NCBI RefSeq assembly: GCF_040802235.1
Contig: NC_133158.1
Span: 154,702,401-154,766,400, forward strand
DNA length: 64,000 nucleotides
From: Manis javanica
Taxonomy: Eukaryota > Chordata > Mammalia > Pholidota > Manidae
Direction of reading: 5' to 3'
A program made the position numbers and the translations under genes. The notes below the pieces were generated by a model. The model searched no databases and was not told the DNA's origin. It was given only the letters and a program-made list of their open reading frames with translations. Below, one piece after another: positions 36,890-50,600 of the stretch (position 1 is its first letter; each line of letters begins with the position of its first letter).

Positions 36890-39775
36890 TGGCCATCACC
36901 TCCCACCCTCAGCTGACTCACCTCGAGGTTACTTCCTTTGTTCCTTGAAGACTTTGGCACCTGGCTCTCCAAGTGTGGTCATTCTTTTCCCAAACTACCT
37001 TTGTCTTCAGGGTTGATTTAAATATTCATTGTCAAGTAATCATTCCAAGGCCTGGTTCTCTCTCTCACTTGCTTTCCTCCACCCTGCCTTGGCCACTCAC
37101 TCCCATCGTCATACCTTGTGTTAGTCTGTCATGACGAAATGCCACCGAGGAGTTGGCTTAAACAACCGAAATGTATTTTCGCTCAGTCATGCACGTGAGA
37201 AATCCAAGATCAATGCCGACAGGTTTGGTGTCCCCTGAGACCGCTGTCCTTGTGCAGATGCCGCCTTCTTGTTGTATTTTCCTATGGTCTCTTCTCTGTG
37301 CGCAGGCACCTCTGGTATCTCTTTCGTATGTTCAAATGTCCTCTTCTTGCAAGGGCAGGATTCACACCATCCTATTAGACTCGTTTAACTTGATCACTAC
37401 TTTAAAGGCCCTGTCTCCAGACACAGTCACATTCTGAGGTGGTAGGGGTTAGGGATTCAACATATGAGCTTTGAGGGGACACAATTCAGCCTATAGCACA
37501 CTTTTAGGCTGTGTCTTCATCAATTCCTAAAACATCTTAATCTCAAATTCTAGCATCCCACTTTTCCATCACTAACTTCTATCTTTCCTGTTCTTTCTTT
37601 CTCTGCCACCCCAAACCAATAAATCTTCAACTACACTGAGACACAATCTACAAGTCCATCTCCTTATATACTGTTCCTCACATTCTCTCATGTCCCTACT
37701 ACCTCCTTATTCAGATTAAGTCCCACCGTCCATCATCACAATCACTTTCTGACATATATTCTTGATTCCTTTGTCCTTCTCTCTCTTCAAGGTATTTGTC
37801 TGTCAAAGTCCGAATCCTGGTTGACTCCAGCGTTCTCACCTCTCTGCCCACACCCCACAGCTGAGCTTCACTAGCAAACACTCAACCACACTGCCTAGTT
37901 GCACTGTAAATCCATAACCTCCAGGGGCCTTCAGTGCCTGCAAGCAATCCTGCCACATTCTCTAGACCATTCCCCATCCTACTTTCCTACCAAGTGTTTC
38001 ATACTGTGTTTGTCTCCAAACCTCCAACGCTCTCTCCCCAACCTCATTTTCACCTGATAAACCTGCTTCCTGTTTCACTGTGAAAACCGAAGCAGTCAGA
38101 ATTTCCCTCTACCTCCATAGGCTCTGTCTTCCCTTCTAGCTACTAGTACTGAACCGCCCCTGCTGCTATCTAAGGCCAGCTCCTCCTTCTGTGCACATGC
38201 TCCCATCCCTTCTCATTTCCTCAAGGACACCACTTCATCAATTCTCCCCTCTGTCTCTTAGTTATCAATCCTCACCTCACCCCCAAGCACTCCCAATAAG
38301 AACATTACCATCTGTGTGTGGACATGCTGTAATTCTTCCCACTAAACGTTTTCCTTGACTCCCACTTTCCCCCCAGCTACTGGCCCATTTCTCTGCTCTC
38401 CTTTACAGCAGAACTCTCCAAAAGAGTTGCCTTTTTGCTCTGTTTCCAGCTCCCCTTGTCCTTTTTTCTCATGAGCTCATTGTGGATAGACTGTCATGTC
38501 CATCCCACCACTAAAGCCCCTTGTCTAGGTCACTGATGACCTCCACATGCTGAATCCAGCAGGCAGTTCTTGGTGGTTGCATTTGACTTGCTCTACAGGT
38601 ATTTGACTCAGTTGATCACTTCCTCCTGAACTAGAAACTTGACTTCCATGAGAAACTCTTGGTTTTCTTCTAATTCCCTGGCCGCTTCTCCGTCTCCTTT
38701 GCTGTCCCTGCATGTCCCCAGACCAATTCCTTGGTCTGCCCAGGATTTAGTGCTTGGGTCTCTTTTCTATCTACACTCATTCCCATGAAGTTTCATGGCT
38801 TTAGTATAATTTATACACTGACAACTCCCATACATTCCATCCCAGACCTCGTCCCTGAACTTCATGTTTATATTTCCAACTGCCTACTTGGCATTTCCAC
38901 TTGTATTTCTAATAGGTGCATCAAACCTTGGGATATCTGAAACTGACCACCTCATCTTCCCACTCCCATACCGGCTCAACTTGCTGCTGGTTCATTTCAG
39001 TGACTGGCAACTTCATTCATCCAGTTGCTCAGGCCTGAAATCACACAGTCATTTTCGACTCCTCTTTTTCTCTCTTACATCCAATCCAATTTGTCACCAA
39101 ATACTGTTGACTCTATCCTTAAAATATATACAGAATCCAGCCTTTTTTCACCATCTCTGCTACTGTGACTGTCATTGTCTGAGCCCTAATAGTCTCTCGC
39201 CTGGATTGTTAAACAACTTCAGAACTTATCTTCATGATTTACAACCTGTTTGCAACACAGCAGGCAGAGTGAGCCTTGCAACGTATCAAGTTATTTTACT
39301 ACTGAAAACTAATCTCAGATGGGTCTACTGCTCCCCCCACCCTTCACTGGGCTCCTCGCTGTGGTCCCTTCTTCCTGAAGGCTTCTGTCTTTTGCACACT
39401 GGCCTTTCTCTCTGCCTCGAATGCTTTTCCCCAAGTCCTCTGCATGGCTCACACCCTCTGCTTCCTTCAGGTTTTTACTCAAATGTCACCTTCTAGTAAG
39501 TTCTTCCCTGACCACCCTTTTTGAAATGACATCTTCAACCCCATTCTCTGGTATTCCTGGTTGCCCTTTCCTGATTTATTTTAGCCACACACATCACCAT
39601 CTGATAGGATAAGCTATGTTTTACTTACATATTTTTTCATTGTTAGTCTTGCCTGCAGTAGAATGAAAGCCCCACAAGGCAAGGATTTTAGACTGTCTTG
39701 TTAACTGATCTCTCCCTAGCTGTTACAACAGTGCCTGGCACACAGGAGGTGCTCAACAAATATTCAGCCGAAAGT
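36890..39775 (+). mobile_element. Long L2 LINE copy (interrupted by an MLT1 LTR)
   Basis: L2 reverse-transcriptase and 3' regions can be followed with the consensus from memory: 'ccactcactcccatcgtcat', 'tgtccatcccaccactaaag', 'ggtcactgatgacctccaca', 'ctctcgcctggatt', down to the tail 'cagtgcctggcacacaggag'. About 2.5 kb remain without the inserted LTR; many stops, no function. Open frames in it (for example 38864-39496, 210 codons) are chance survivors. Confidence 0.8.
37119..37500 (-). mobile_element. MLT1-type LTR, antisense, inserted in the L2
   Basis: Inverted MLT1 pattern ('tgttagtctgtcatgacgaa' to 'cacaattcagcctatagca'); the L2 reads across both sides. Confidence 0.8.
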
Positions 39776-40284
39776 GTTGCTCTCTGCTTCATCACGAGGT
39801 CTCTCATAAATACCATTTTACTTTGCCTCTATGTCCCTGGGAAAAAAATCTAATAACCAGACTTTGGTGATGCACTTTGCTTGAAAAATACCAGAGGAAT
39901 AAAAGTTACATCCACCAGAGGGCGCCAAAATCTCTTTGGAACCCGTAAGACTGCTAGTTTCTGGGTTGGTTGGTTTGAATCCGAAAGGGGCTCCAAGTAC
40001 CTCCAATTTTTAAAAAAAGTATAATACAATTTAAAATCATTTATATAAAAATAGATTTTTATTCTCTTGAATTAAAAGTATGGAGTTATACAATATTAAT
40101 ACTTTCTGGAGGGCAATAACAAAATTAAATATTAATATTTCTTCAATCAAAATTTTAAAAGAGTTCATGATACAGAACTCTTTGGGGACTGAGAGGGGCA
40201 AGTAAGCAGACTTTACCTCTGATCTCTGTACTATTTTGACAATTATGTTCCTGTAACTGCTTTTTTTGTTATTAATGATGTTTC

Positions 40285-40460
40285 CTGTTTATTGCCTACT
40301 CCTGAATCACCTGACATTGCGCTTTGCATGCATAATCTTTCTTAATCCTCACATTATCCTTCTGGGGAAGGTATCATTTTTTTATTCCTATTTCACAGCT
40401 GAGGAAGTTGAGACTTAAGAAAGTTACGTCAAGCAGAGCTCTGACGTTACCAGTAGTAAA
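40285..40460 (+). repeat. MIR SINE
   Basis: 'tttcttaatcctcacattat', 'tatttcacagctgaggaagt'. Confidence 0.65.
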
Positions 40461-41159
40461 AGGGGGCAACAAGGTCAGGCAATCTTTGAATTCTTTACCA
40501 CCACTCTCTACATCATCTTTAGCATGTTGCCAAAATTCCTTCTCATAATCTTCTTATCTCATCATAATTAGAGGGGATTTGACCCATGCTTCTTTAAATT
40601 CAGGGCACCAATTTGAAAGGGGGAATTCTTACATCCTTGTTTCAAACTTGTTACTCATAATGTCTTAACCAAATTAGTCGATGTCTCTTAACTTCATTTT
40701 TTATGCAGCCAGAAAGTATGAATGTATTCCTGTCATGATTTTTCAGAGAGGTAGAGAGAACAGACAGGAACTCTGGGAAGGAAAGCTGGACTTGTAACAG
40801 TAACTCACCAAGAGGGATGTCTTACTTTTCTTGCACATTAGTCTGTCCCTTTCTTTGTCATTTTTGTGCGCCCTGCAGTTTGAACAATGCTTGGTGAATA
40901 GTGGGCACACGTTAAAGAACACTGAGTAAACAAGAGATAAATAAAGCCAGGATATTTGAGCAAACCTGCCACACACCGTGCACTGGCTTACGCTTCTTTG
41001 GTAGTTTTCTCTTTTACCTCCTGCCCACTGTTGGATGAAATCTGCTAGACTCAGTTTCAACCCCTACCCCAACTTCCTTCTTAAAACAGGCTCAGGGTTA
41101 AGCCTTTAGTACTCTAATCCAGAGGAAAATGACTTATTTTAAAAAGCAGTAAAAACACC

Positions 41160-41431
41160 GCATTCCTTTGGCACAGGATGAAGACCAGCTCAGCTCTTCG
41201 GCTGTTGATCATCGTCTATTGTTCTCCAAACAGTAAACCATTATTTCACATCAAGAGACTGTGGGCTGCAGTCCTGTCTGAGTCCTGGGCTCCTCATAAA
41301 TATGAAGTGAAGGGCTCTGACCCAGAAAGTGGTAGGTAATTAGAAAAAAAAAAAAGACAGGTAGGGAGAAAACCAGGCTTTATGTAATTCTACCCTCTTG
41401 AAATCTCCTGCAGGTTCTGAGCAGGGGAAAA
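41160..41431 (+). promoter_or_regulatory. TM4SF18: TM4SF18 5' region: acceptor before exon 1 and candidate leader exon
   Basis: The acceptor at 41411-41413 shows that at least one noncoding exon lies upstream. A weak donor (AGTG/gtaggt at 41332) and a cataaata element near 41296 suggest that a leader exon could lie within 41160-41332, but this intron would be only about 80 nt. I cannot place the transcription start from the sequence alone. Confidence 0.3.
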
Positions 41432-41608
41432 ATGGGGTCTCGGAAATGTGGAAGCTGCCTCAGTGGTCTGCTGATTCCGCTTGCACTTTGGAGTATAATT
41501 GTGAATATATTATTGTATTTCCCAAATGGGCAAACTTCCTACGCATCCAGCAATAAACTCACCAACTACGTCTGGTATTTTGAAGGAATCTGTTTCTCAG
41601 GTATCATG
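41432..41608 (+). CDS. TM4SF18: TM4SF18 coding exon 1 (residues 1-59)
   Basis: 177 nt, phase 0, the same length as TM4SF1 exon 1. It encodes the N-terminus, TM1, PNGQT and the small loop, ending EGICFSGIM before donor gtaagt at 41609. Eighteen nt upstream of the ATG (41411-41413) is ...ctcctgcag, a good acceptor, so this exon probably begins at 41414. Confidence 0.96.
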
Positions 41609-44600
41609 GTAAGTGTGACTTGGAGACTTGGGATCACAGCAGGGGGAGTTTTTAAAACTAAGAATTGCCTTGCTCCTTGTGGAAATAATGAATAATGGAA
41701 AAATCATTCTGCTACCCCTGGGGTCGGGATTTGGAAACTGGGTGAGGGTAGAGGGGCAGGTAGTCCATTAGGACTCGGAGAGAAGCCTTGTTTCCTCTAA
41801 GCTGCTCATTTGTGTTATTGCAGCAATGCAGGAAACTTGTCCTAATGAAAGCTTGCGGGCCACTGGCTTGTAAAAATATTATGTCTTCATGAACCCCTGT
41901 GTGTCAGTTCAAGCTATATAATCTCCAGTGGCGCTGCTCTTTTCCAGAACAGATTTTCTCTCTGTACTCATGATTTCGCTGGGTTGGAGGTGTGTTAAGA
42001 TAGCTTAGAAAAAGTAGAGACTTGGAGATTCAGACAAACTTGAATTAAAATCCAAGCTCTATCATTTGTGCAGTGAGACTTTGAGAAGTTGCTCCGTATC
42101 TCTGAGGGACTCAGTGTCCTCATTTGAAAAATGGGAATAATGACATACACTTTTTAGGGTAATTGTGGGGATTAAATAACAATTCACATATGACATGCCT
42201 AGGACAGAGACTGACATGTACTAGGTATCCAGTGACTATTGTGATTATAAGTATTTGTTGAAGGATGGGCTATATTATCATTAAATAGTCTGACATACCC
42301 CTAATCATGGAGGGTGTTTTTGAAAACTAAATCAAATCATCCATGGTGAGAATCTATGAATGTTTTTCTGATGACTTTGTGCCCTTTAAAAACAAACGGA
42401 GTAAATCATGTTGGCAACTTAGAGGAAAAGGCACTTTTCCTGATCATATCATTTCTAAAAACAGTACATTGTGCACTGTAAGCTTACTATACCACCAATA
42501 ACATAAAAGAAAGTGCATTGCAATCTATCTGTATACCTTTGTGGGTGTTTAATCATTATAATATTTGAAGAGTTGGAAAGATTTCATTTAGTTACTATTT
42601 TGCGTATTAAATTAGTAAACTTTAAAATATTCATATGATGTTATTGAAGTTGCTATGTGACAGATACATAATGAATGTTGGTGGTGATATTATAAATAAA
42701 CGCAACCCTTTTGGAAAAGATTTTGATAGGCTATGTTAAGATCCATGAAAATGCTTACATCTTTTGACTCAGTAACCCTGAACCTGAGAATCTGAGGAGA
42801 TAAGCCAAAATGAATAAAAAGATGTGTACACAGTCATTTATGGCAGTATTATTTATAATAGTAAATAACTAGACACATCTTAGCATAAATTATGGTACAT
42901 GCACTTCATATGGTGACAAAAATCATAATTATGAAGATGTACAGCATGGAAAATGTATATTATTTTGTGTTAAGTGAAGAAAAGATGTACCAAAGTTGTG
43001 AATAATTATGAATACAACTATGTAAAATATACATATGTGGGAAGACACTAGGACTAAATACATAAAAACATGGGAGGTTAGTGGAATTTGTGGTAGTTTT
43101 CCCCCATTTTTCTTGAGCCCTCTATATTGGAGTTTTATTTTACAATCAAAAAAGAAAGCAGTTTCTCTTTCAACACAGGCGATGTCTGTGTTTCTCTTTT
43201 GACACAGGGTCTAAGTCAAAGTATCTCTACCAATATTGTTATGAAACCAGTTACTGTACCTGGATAACTGTATCTTATCTCATTATTGTTTCCCTCAATA
43301 TGTAATTGTAATAAATGGAAGAGTTACAAAGCATTAATAAAGCTAAACCAGAACCTATTAAAATCTGCGGTAACTCATGGTGTTGAAAGGAAGGGAAGAC
43401 AGGACTCTTCTGCTTATATTCATGTAAATTTTAGAAGGGGGAAAGAAATTGTTCTCTATTTTTCACTGTCTAGGAAACCTTGAAAAATGTTATTGTTACT
43501 ACATCTAATCCTCTTAGGAGAAAGGAGAGGAATATCTATATAATTAAATGGGTAGATAAATACATGAAGGTTAAAGGAATTTGGAAACTGGAAATGCTGT
43601 CCACAAACAATAAAGTAACATTGAACTCAGCTTCAAAATTCAGTACCGAACAGAGAGAATGAAAGATAGGTGGAGAATTTCTCAGAAGCAATACATAGTC
43701 CATACCTGCTCAAACCAAAAAATGTAATAGAAAATAAATCCATGTTCTTTCCAGAACCTGAGCCCTTTGTCTACAATACCAAGACAAGGAAGTAGAATAC
43801 ATTGAATTATTCCAGTTTGCTGGTTTGATACAGACAAAACACTGGAAAATTTGATCCTGAGATGGTCTGGATGCATGGGAAATTGAACTTAATTCACTTT
43901 GCATTAAGAGATGTAGTTTCAGATTAACCATGCCTCTTACCTGCATTCCCTGGGGGCAGGAAATGAAGAGAGACTGACAAATGACAATCTGATGAATGAC
44001 TTTCCTTAGCCCTCCACAAGTCAATGAAAAATGCAGGTTTACTGCCTACAGTGGCATTCCCATGTAGTAAATACAATTTACTTCTCTTTAATCATTAATT
44101 TTTAATGACTGGTAACTATGATAATAATAACTAACAGTTCTCAATCACTTACTATGAATCAGCTTCTAAGTTCAAAATTTACATATATAAACTCACAGCA
44201 ACCCAATGAGTGAGTTCTTAACACCATTTTAAGGGAAGGACTAGAGTTCACACAGCTAGGAAGTGGCTGAGCTGGGAATTGAACCCAGTTCTACTTGACC
44301 CCAAAGTCTATACTCTGAATCATTGCCCTCTGACTACAAGCATGAATGTAACTACTGTTCCATTTCTAATACTTCCTCTCGTCCTTACTATAGATGCTTA
44401 TAGTAGCAGCAGTTCTTCTTGTCCTGGAGAGTGATAACAACTGTAAGTGCTGCCAGAGTGAAAACTGCAGCAAAAAATACATGGTAAGTGCAAGAGTATT
44501 TTGAGGACAGTTGAATGGGCTTAGTTTTCTTTCCTTTCACTCAGAAATATGAAAATATTGATGCTATTGTACCTCTCCATGATCCTTTCCATTCAGAACC

Positions 44601-47600
44601 TTACAGTTTACTCCAAAAACTCTCTTCTGTTTACAGTCATTCCTCTGCCTTTCTTCCAGAAAATTCAGCATTTAGAGACACATAAAATTAGAAAATAATA
44701 CTGCCTTTTCCTAACTGGGTTCCTGTAAGTCTGTTTTTTCCCCAATTAATTTTATTGAGGACTGATTTACATAAATAAATGACATCCATTAAAAGTGTAC
44801 CATTCCATGAGTTTTGACAGTTGAATATATCCACGAAACCACAATCACAAGATATAGAACCTTTCTATCATCCCCAAAAGATTAATCTTTGATCTTTTTT
44901 GTCATTATATTATAGAATAGTTTATAGTCTATATAAATAGAATCATACAATATTTGTCTTTTATATCTGGCTTCTTTCACCCAGCAAATGATTAGATTTA
45001 TCCATGTGTTGGGTATATGTGATGGGTGTTCTTAGATTGGAACTTGAAACATTATTAAAATAGAATCAAGAGAGAATAATACAACCAAATTTTCTTAGCC
45101 TGTGCTCAGCAGGCAGGCACTGGGCTCTACCTCTCTATGATTATCCATCTCCTCTTCCTCCTCCTCATGATGAGCACCATTCATTCATTCATATTTGCAT
45201 AGCATTTAATAGTTCTTTCACATTTACCCAATGAATCAGACCACCGCTACTCTTATTTCATACATGAGTCACCTTTGGCTCAAAGAGAACATGTGACTTT
45301 CTACCTAGGGGGAACTTAACCAGAGGTCTGCCAGGCATTCTTTGCAGGAGCGATTCCTTATCTTGGCTGCACATTTGCAAACATCAGGGAGCTTGGAGTT
45401 GGAATCCCACCCCCAGAGACCCTGGTTTAGTTCGTCTGAGGTGCAACCAGATTTTCATGTGCAGCTAAGACGGTATGGCCAGCTTTCTTTGGCTGATGTG
45501 TTTGGAAGATTAAATTAGTTATCTCAGCCAGTTGATCAGACATCCCCAACAATAGTAGCTGTTGCTATTTACTTATAGAAAATACTTAAGAATTGCCTAG
45601 GTGAAGGAATGGACAGATAAATTTTACTTGTGATATTCAGTGATTTTTCTAGAAGTAAATGTATGTACCATTAAGCATATAATAAAAATCAATGTACTCA
45701 ATTTGCGTTAACTCACTATTAGCATCCCCAGCACAAATGGATTCAAGAAATAATGAAGTCTGCACAGTGTTTTATACGCAACATCGGTTGAGATGTTTGA
45801 CATCTCAGTGAGAAGAGCAAAAGGCAGGGAGAGAGGACTCCCTGGGATCCCTAGGCTCTTTCCAAGCAGGCTCTCCAACAGGGGCCCCAACTCCCCCAGG
45901 AGCCAAACACCTGGGGGAAGTGCAAGAAGCCTGCCTAGTAGGCATTAGAGCGAAATTTCTATTCAGAGAAGAGAGGGAGCTGCTATCAAAGTCCAGCCTA
46001 TTGTTACTATGACAAAATTGGGCAAAATTCTCAGGTTTCAACAGAAAGTAGAAATATGGAGTTTTATGTAAAACTTCTGATTATAAAATGTTGGCAATTA
46101 ATTCTCATTTAAACTAAATACAGCATATCTTGCAGGTCAAATTTGAGTCTGTGCCAGTTTGTGACTTCTGAAGATTTGGATGGGAATTGAGGTCACCTAA
46201 AATTTGCTTTGTAAAGAAGAAGAAATTTTCCTCATCTCTATCTTTTTCCTTAACAAAAATGCATCTCTATTCTGCCTACATTTTTTTTTCACCAAAAACA
46301 CACCCTACTTTTCTTGCATACAGAGTTGGTCCCTTATTACTTTAAGCAGTTTTAATTATGTAAATATTAATTAGAATTCTTAACTCTTAGAAACCTCAAT
46401 TTCTAGTGAAAACTGGGAAGTAAGCAATTGAGAACTGTTACATATCAACTTTCTGTGGATTGGCAACTTCATGAGTATACATTTCATAATTTCTAGAAGT
46501 ATACATTTCCTTATAGTATAACTTTTCGATGTGGCACAAGACATGTTTACTTACCGACCCAAATATCTTTAGTCTCTCTGTAATAGGAAGACAACGTAGG
46601 GAAATTATATTCAGTGACTGATGTTTCAGTATTTTATTTTATTTGGAAATGATCTAGATATTCAGTGAATTACCATCATTTAACTCAGCTTTAACTTACC
46701 ATCATTTAACTTAATTTTAAGGTTATAACTTTATGGTTTCAAGTTACCAAAAACATTTTGGAAGCTATTTTAAAGCATACACATTTTACAAAACATAATC
46801 ATTGTTTAAAAATTCACTTATAAACTTTTATCACACATTTATTTAATTCACTTGCTCTTCACAATTATGTTCAGATTACTCATGAAAATTTCATGAGACA
46901 TTAGGCAAGATTAGCCATCATCTTAAGCTATTTTTCTTGTTAATAAGTTTTATAACATATATATATATTTGGCAAGCATCAAACATGGAAACAAAGTACC
47001 TAAAAAGTTGAACATATTACTTCTCTATCTCTTTTTAATTTTAACTGTTGTGTTTGATGTTTAGTAAGAAATTTAATTTTATCATATGCTTGTTTTCATG
47101 TTGGCTTTATAGTTTTATAATCTTAAACATCTAGTAGACATAAGTTTGTTTGACTAATAAACCTAGGTAGAAAAAAATGGCATGACTGCACTATATTTAG
47201 TGCTGACAACTGTAAAGATAGGCTTGTTGGTTTTTTTTCCCAACAATTTTAAAACTACCTTTATTTACCAAAGATTAAGCAAGATGATATGAACTTAAAA
47301 AATTTTTTTTTGAATTAGTTTATTTCTGAGAGTTTTAAGAATACTTAATTTATACGAGTGCTCATTTATATCTACACCAATTTGAACAGAATCTTTTGAG
47401 GGGTGTTATAAATTAATTTGGTAATACCATCTGGATGTAGAAAAAAATCACACATCTATAACATTCATATATAGACACAAATATTCAGGTAGATGCAAAC
47501 AGACATCTAGTAGTTCTAGTAGTTTTTGCTTTTAATTTTAGCCTGTGTCAGGTACATTAATACAAGACTCACTAGCTTATAAAAGAATTCAAATTCTGTT

Positions 47601-50600
47601 TCTGTCAGATGGGTAAAGTTATAGTCACCTCCATTCAGATGGCTCAAGCTTTTCCTGATATTTGTGGAGAAGACTTTTAAGATTTGTAACTACCTTTGAC
47701 AAGAAATCTTATGGAGGCTGTGGACTAGATTTTGGGTAAGGGAGATTTTATAGCAGCTTGTATTTTTTAAGGCACTTCTCTTCCCTTTTTTTAAAATTTC
47801 AGTTTCAGATGGTTGTAGGCAATGTTTTAGTTATCTCTGGGATGTTTACATTTCAGAGACATAGATTTCTATATTCTAGATTTAGAGCTGTGTGTCTTTG
47901 GGATGTTTTCAAAAATTGTTCCACAAAACTTTTGGCATATTTTCTTTTCCTCTGAGTTCAGAGATCCATTTTAGCTTAGGAGAGAAGCCTTAATAAAAAA
48001 TTTTCTACCAGGCTCTGAATATCAACTACCAACCTGGCCAACTTCTGACCATAGGACTCCTTTAAAAAAATTTTTTTTCAAATATTTAAATCAAAGATAT
48101 ACCTGTCAAGTGACTTAAAACCAAGGCCAGTAATTAACTTTGGATGCAACAGGCATGCACAAAATTTGCAGCCCTCTCAAGATCAGAACCACTTCCAAAG
48201 ACAGCCAAAAGGAAAGAAGATTTAGACAAGCCCTCCTGAAAGCTGGCAGCAGTCCATGGGAAGATGCTAGCCACAAGTGGGGTGCAAACCACAGTTCTGT
48301 ATGGCCATATTTTGGGGTCCACCATCTGACAGTTGGTGGCCTGCACATACAGGAACTGACACTGTGTGCCCTTATAGGCAGACAGCCAAGCCCAGTTCTT
48401 GGGACACAAAACAAGAGACAAACAGGAAAGTAATAGCTGTTCCTAAGAAGGAAAGGATCAGTAGCCGATGGGCACCCCCAAACCAAATTTTAACCAGAGT
48501 CAAAATCCAAAGAACAAATTCTTACAAATGTTTTTCTCCTGCCATTCTAAATATGGAAAGGAAATGACCCTCGCCACCTTCACTTGGCCAATTTGTACAG
48601 AGGGACATACAAGAGACTGGTGTGGTGAGGACTCTCCTGCCAGCAGTCTTTCAGAGGTCCAGGATCTCTAATTGACGCTTCCAGACTGAGCAAGGTGCCT
48701 CCAGCCGATGGTGCCCCACGTTGGGTGCCAGAAATTGTAGAGAAGAAAAGATTTCACTCGACCTTTTTAGGGGCCCTGGCTGGGTCTGGAAAATTAAACT
48801 GACAATGACAGCTTAGCAGGAGAAAAGCCTACAAATCATATTGAATTTTTACATGCACCTGGGAGCTTTCACAAGAGAATGAATACCTGAGGAAGGGAGC
48901 AGAGCAGCAAGCTTCTCTACCTTTTAGACAAAGAAACAATAAATTTGTAAAGAATTGGCCAAGACAGAGGTGTTTGAGTTAGTGGTAGTAAACATGAAGA
49001 AGAACTATGGAGATGAAGTTTCATTTAACAAGGTCTGCTTATACAGACTTCTTGGCCCCAAATTCCCTGTCTTCAGTGATAAGAATGCACTCCTTCCTCC
49101 TGGTGGAGAGAGGGAAGCTTGTACAAGGAAATGCTGTGACCTGTTTCAGAGAAGAAGCGTGAGGGGCTCAGGGAGGTCAGGGTGACCTTGCTCCTTCTAC
49201 TGTTTTCTCAACACTCCTTCAGCTTAAGCTGCTCCACACACCCAGGTGCCGTATTTTGGCATATTGTGACCTGAACCCTACCAATGTCTCGGTTGCTACC
49301 CATTCCTCTGTAGAGTCTCTTCTGTCAAGATTTGATGGGTGGTTATCCCTTGAAAATAAATATGGCTAAATAAGGGCACCTGAAATAATAGATAATATTT
49401 TGATCATACTTTACACTTTTAAAGTACTTTTTATATCCATCGTGTCCTTTAATTTTCGAAATAGTCCTGATACCTAAAATCACCTACATTTTACAGAAAA
49501 TGGAGCTGCGATTCTTAATTCCACTTTATTTTGAAGCTTACCTTGATTGTGCAATGGTATCCACTCACTGGATCGTAATTTGTGTATGTGCACACACATA
49601 TGTAACCTGCTCTGCTTGCCAGTTTCCTTAAATGAAGAAATTGTTCACTGATCTTCCCAGTGAACCGTTGAACATACATTCGGCAAACAAAGAGCTCAGT
49701 CTTTTCAGAACAGCCTTCTTCCCTTTCGAAGACAGAGCATGGTGGATAGGTGAATGTTCTTTATAAAGTAAAACAGTATGATCTCCTATTAAGAAAAAAG
49801 TAGCTCTCCTTATTTCATCCCCTGTGAGCCAAAACTCTCTGAATATCGATATAAGAAAAATAATTTGAAAGCTCTTAATCATATGCAAAGATGACAATGA
49901 AACGATTAGTATCAAATAGGAAAAAAGCAGAATTATTCTTCTCTTCTTTGCACTTTTAAATCTTTCTTCCAATTTTCCATAATGAGCGGGTATCCATGTT
50001 ATCATCAGTAAAATAATTGTAAACAAAGAAGCACTATCTGAGATAACTTTTGTCCCAAATATTGCAGGTCTTGATTTTTCTGCTTCCAGCATTGGAGTTT
50101 ATCACTGCCTGGCTACTGCATGTTTCTGTTTCGCTCCTACTATCACTTGTACAACTTATTTTGTAAAGCTAAATTAAATTTTCTTCCAAATCAAACTACC
50201 CTTCTTGCCATCCCCATTTCTGTCTCCTTTTCATCCAAGGCCCAAGGTCTGAGATTTTTTTTTCATCTGCAGATAGTAATTTCCCCATCAGTGTCTTTAC
50301 CTCCATTGTATATCTTTGTCTTCTGGATTTCATTGTCTCCGTGTAATCCTTATTTTTAGGCTCTCTCATGCCGGGCTGGTATGCCCCACTGCCAGAGCAG
50401 CCTTCCAAAATTACATATTGGCTCATGTCATTTCTTTCCTCCAAACCTAACTACATGGTTTGCTGGACAAGGAGTTATTCCAGGTCTAGGGGAGCATGAA
50501 TTTAAAATGAGCTTAGGACATCCTGTGCCAGGAAGCACGGAAGTGTTCAAAGCATGGCTGGAATCTGTCAAAGGGCACAGGAATTGGCTTGAAGGGATGT

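Larger units (their letters stand above)
12306..41413. other. Intergenic block between TM4SF1 and TM4SF18
   Basis: About 29 kb without a supported gene on either strand. Identified repeats are listed separately. Stretches where I see nothing definable are 12400-13280, 14600-15180, 18000-19500, 22900-24100, 25330-25980, 28000-28900, 34560-36880 and 39780-40280. Possible open frames here are short or fall in L1/L2 sequence. Confidence 0.6.

Noticed and set aside
38864-39496. 210-codon open frame
   Set aside because: Lies wholly in a decayed L2 LINE and has no recognised domain; a chance survivor.
45999-46004. TATTGT as a 6-bp ERV target duplication with 49262-49267
   Set aside because: A six-base match can occur by chance and no LTR end stands beside it; mentioned only as a lead.
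48115-48486. 123-codon - strand frame after the ERV primer-binding site
   Set aside because: Position fits the leader/gag region, but no gag motif is recognisable, so no viral gene is called.
49628-50092. 154-codon hydrophobic frame on the - strand, TM4SF18 intron 2
   Set aside because: No family similarity seen. In 64 kb of AT-rich DNA about one frame of this length is expected by chance.
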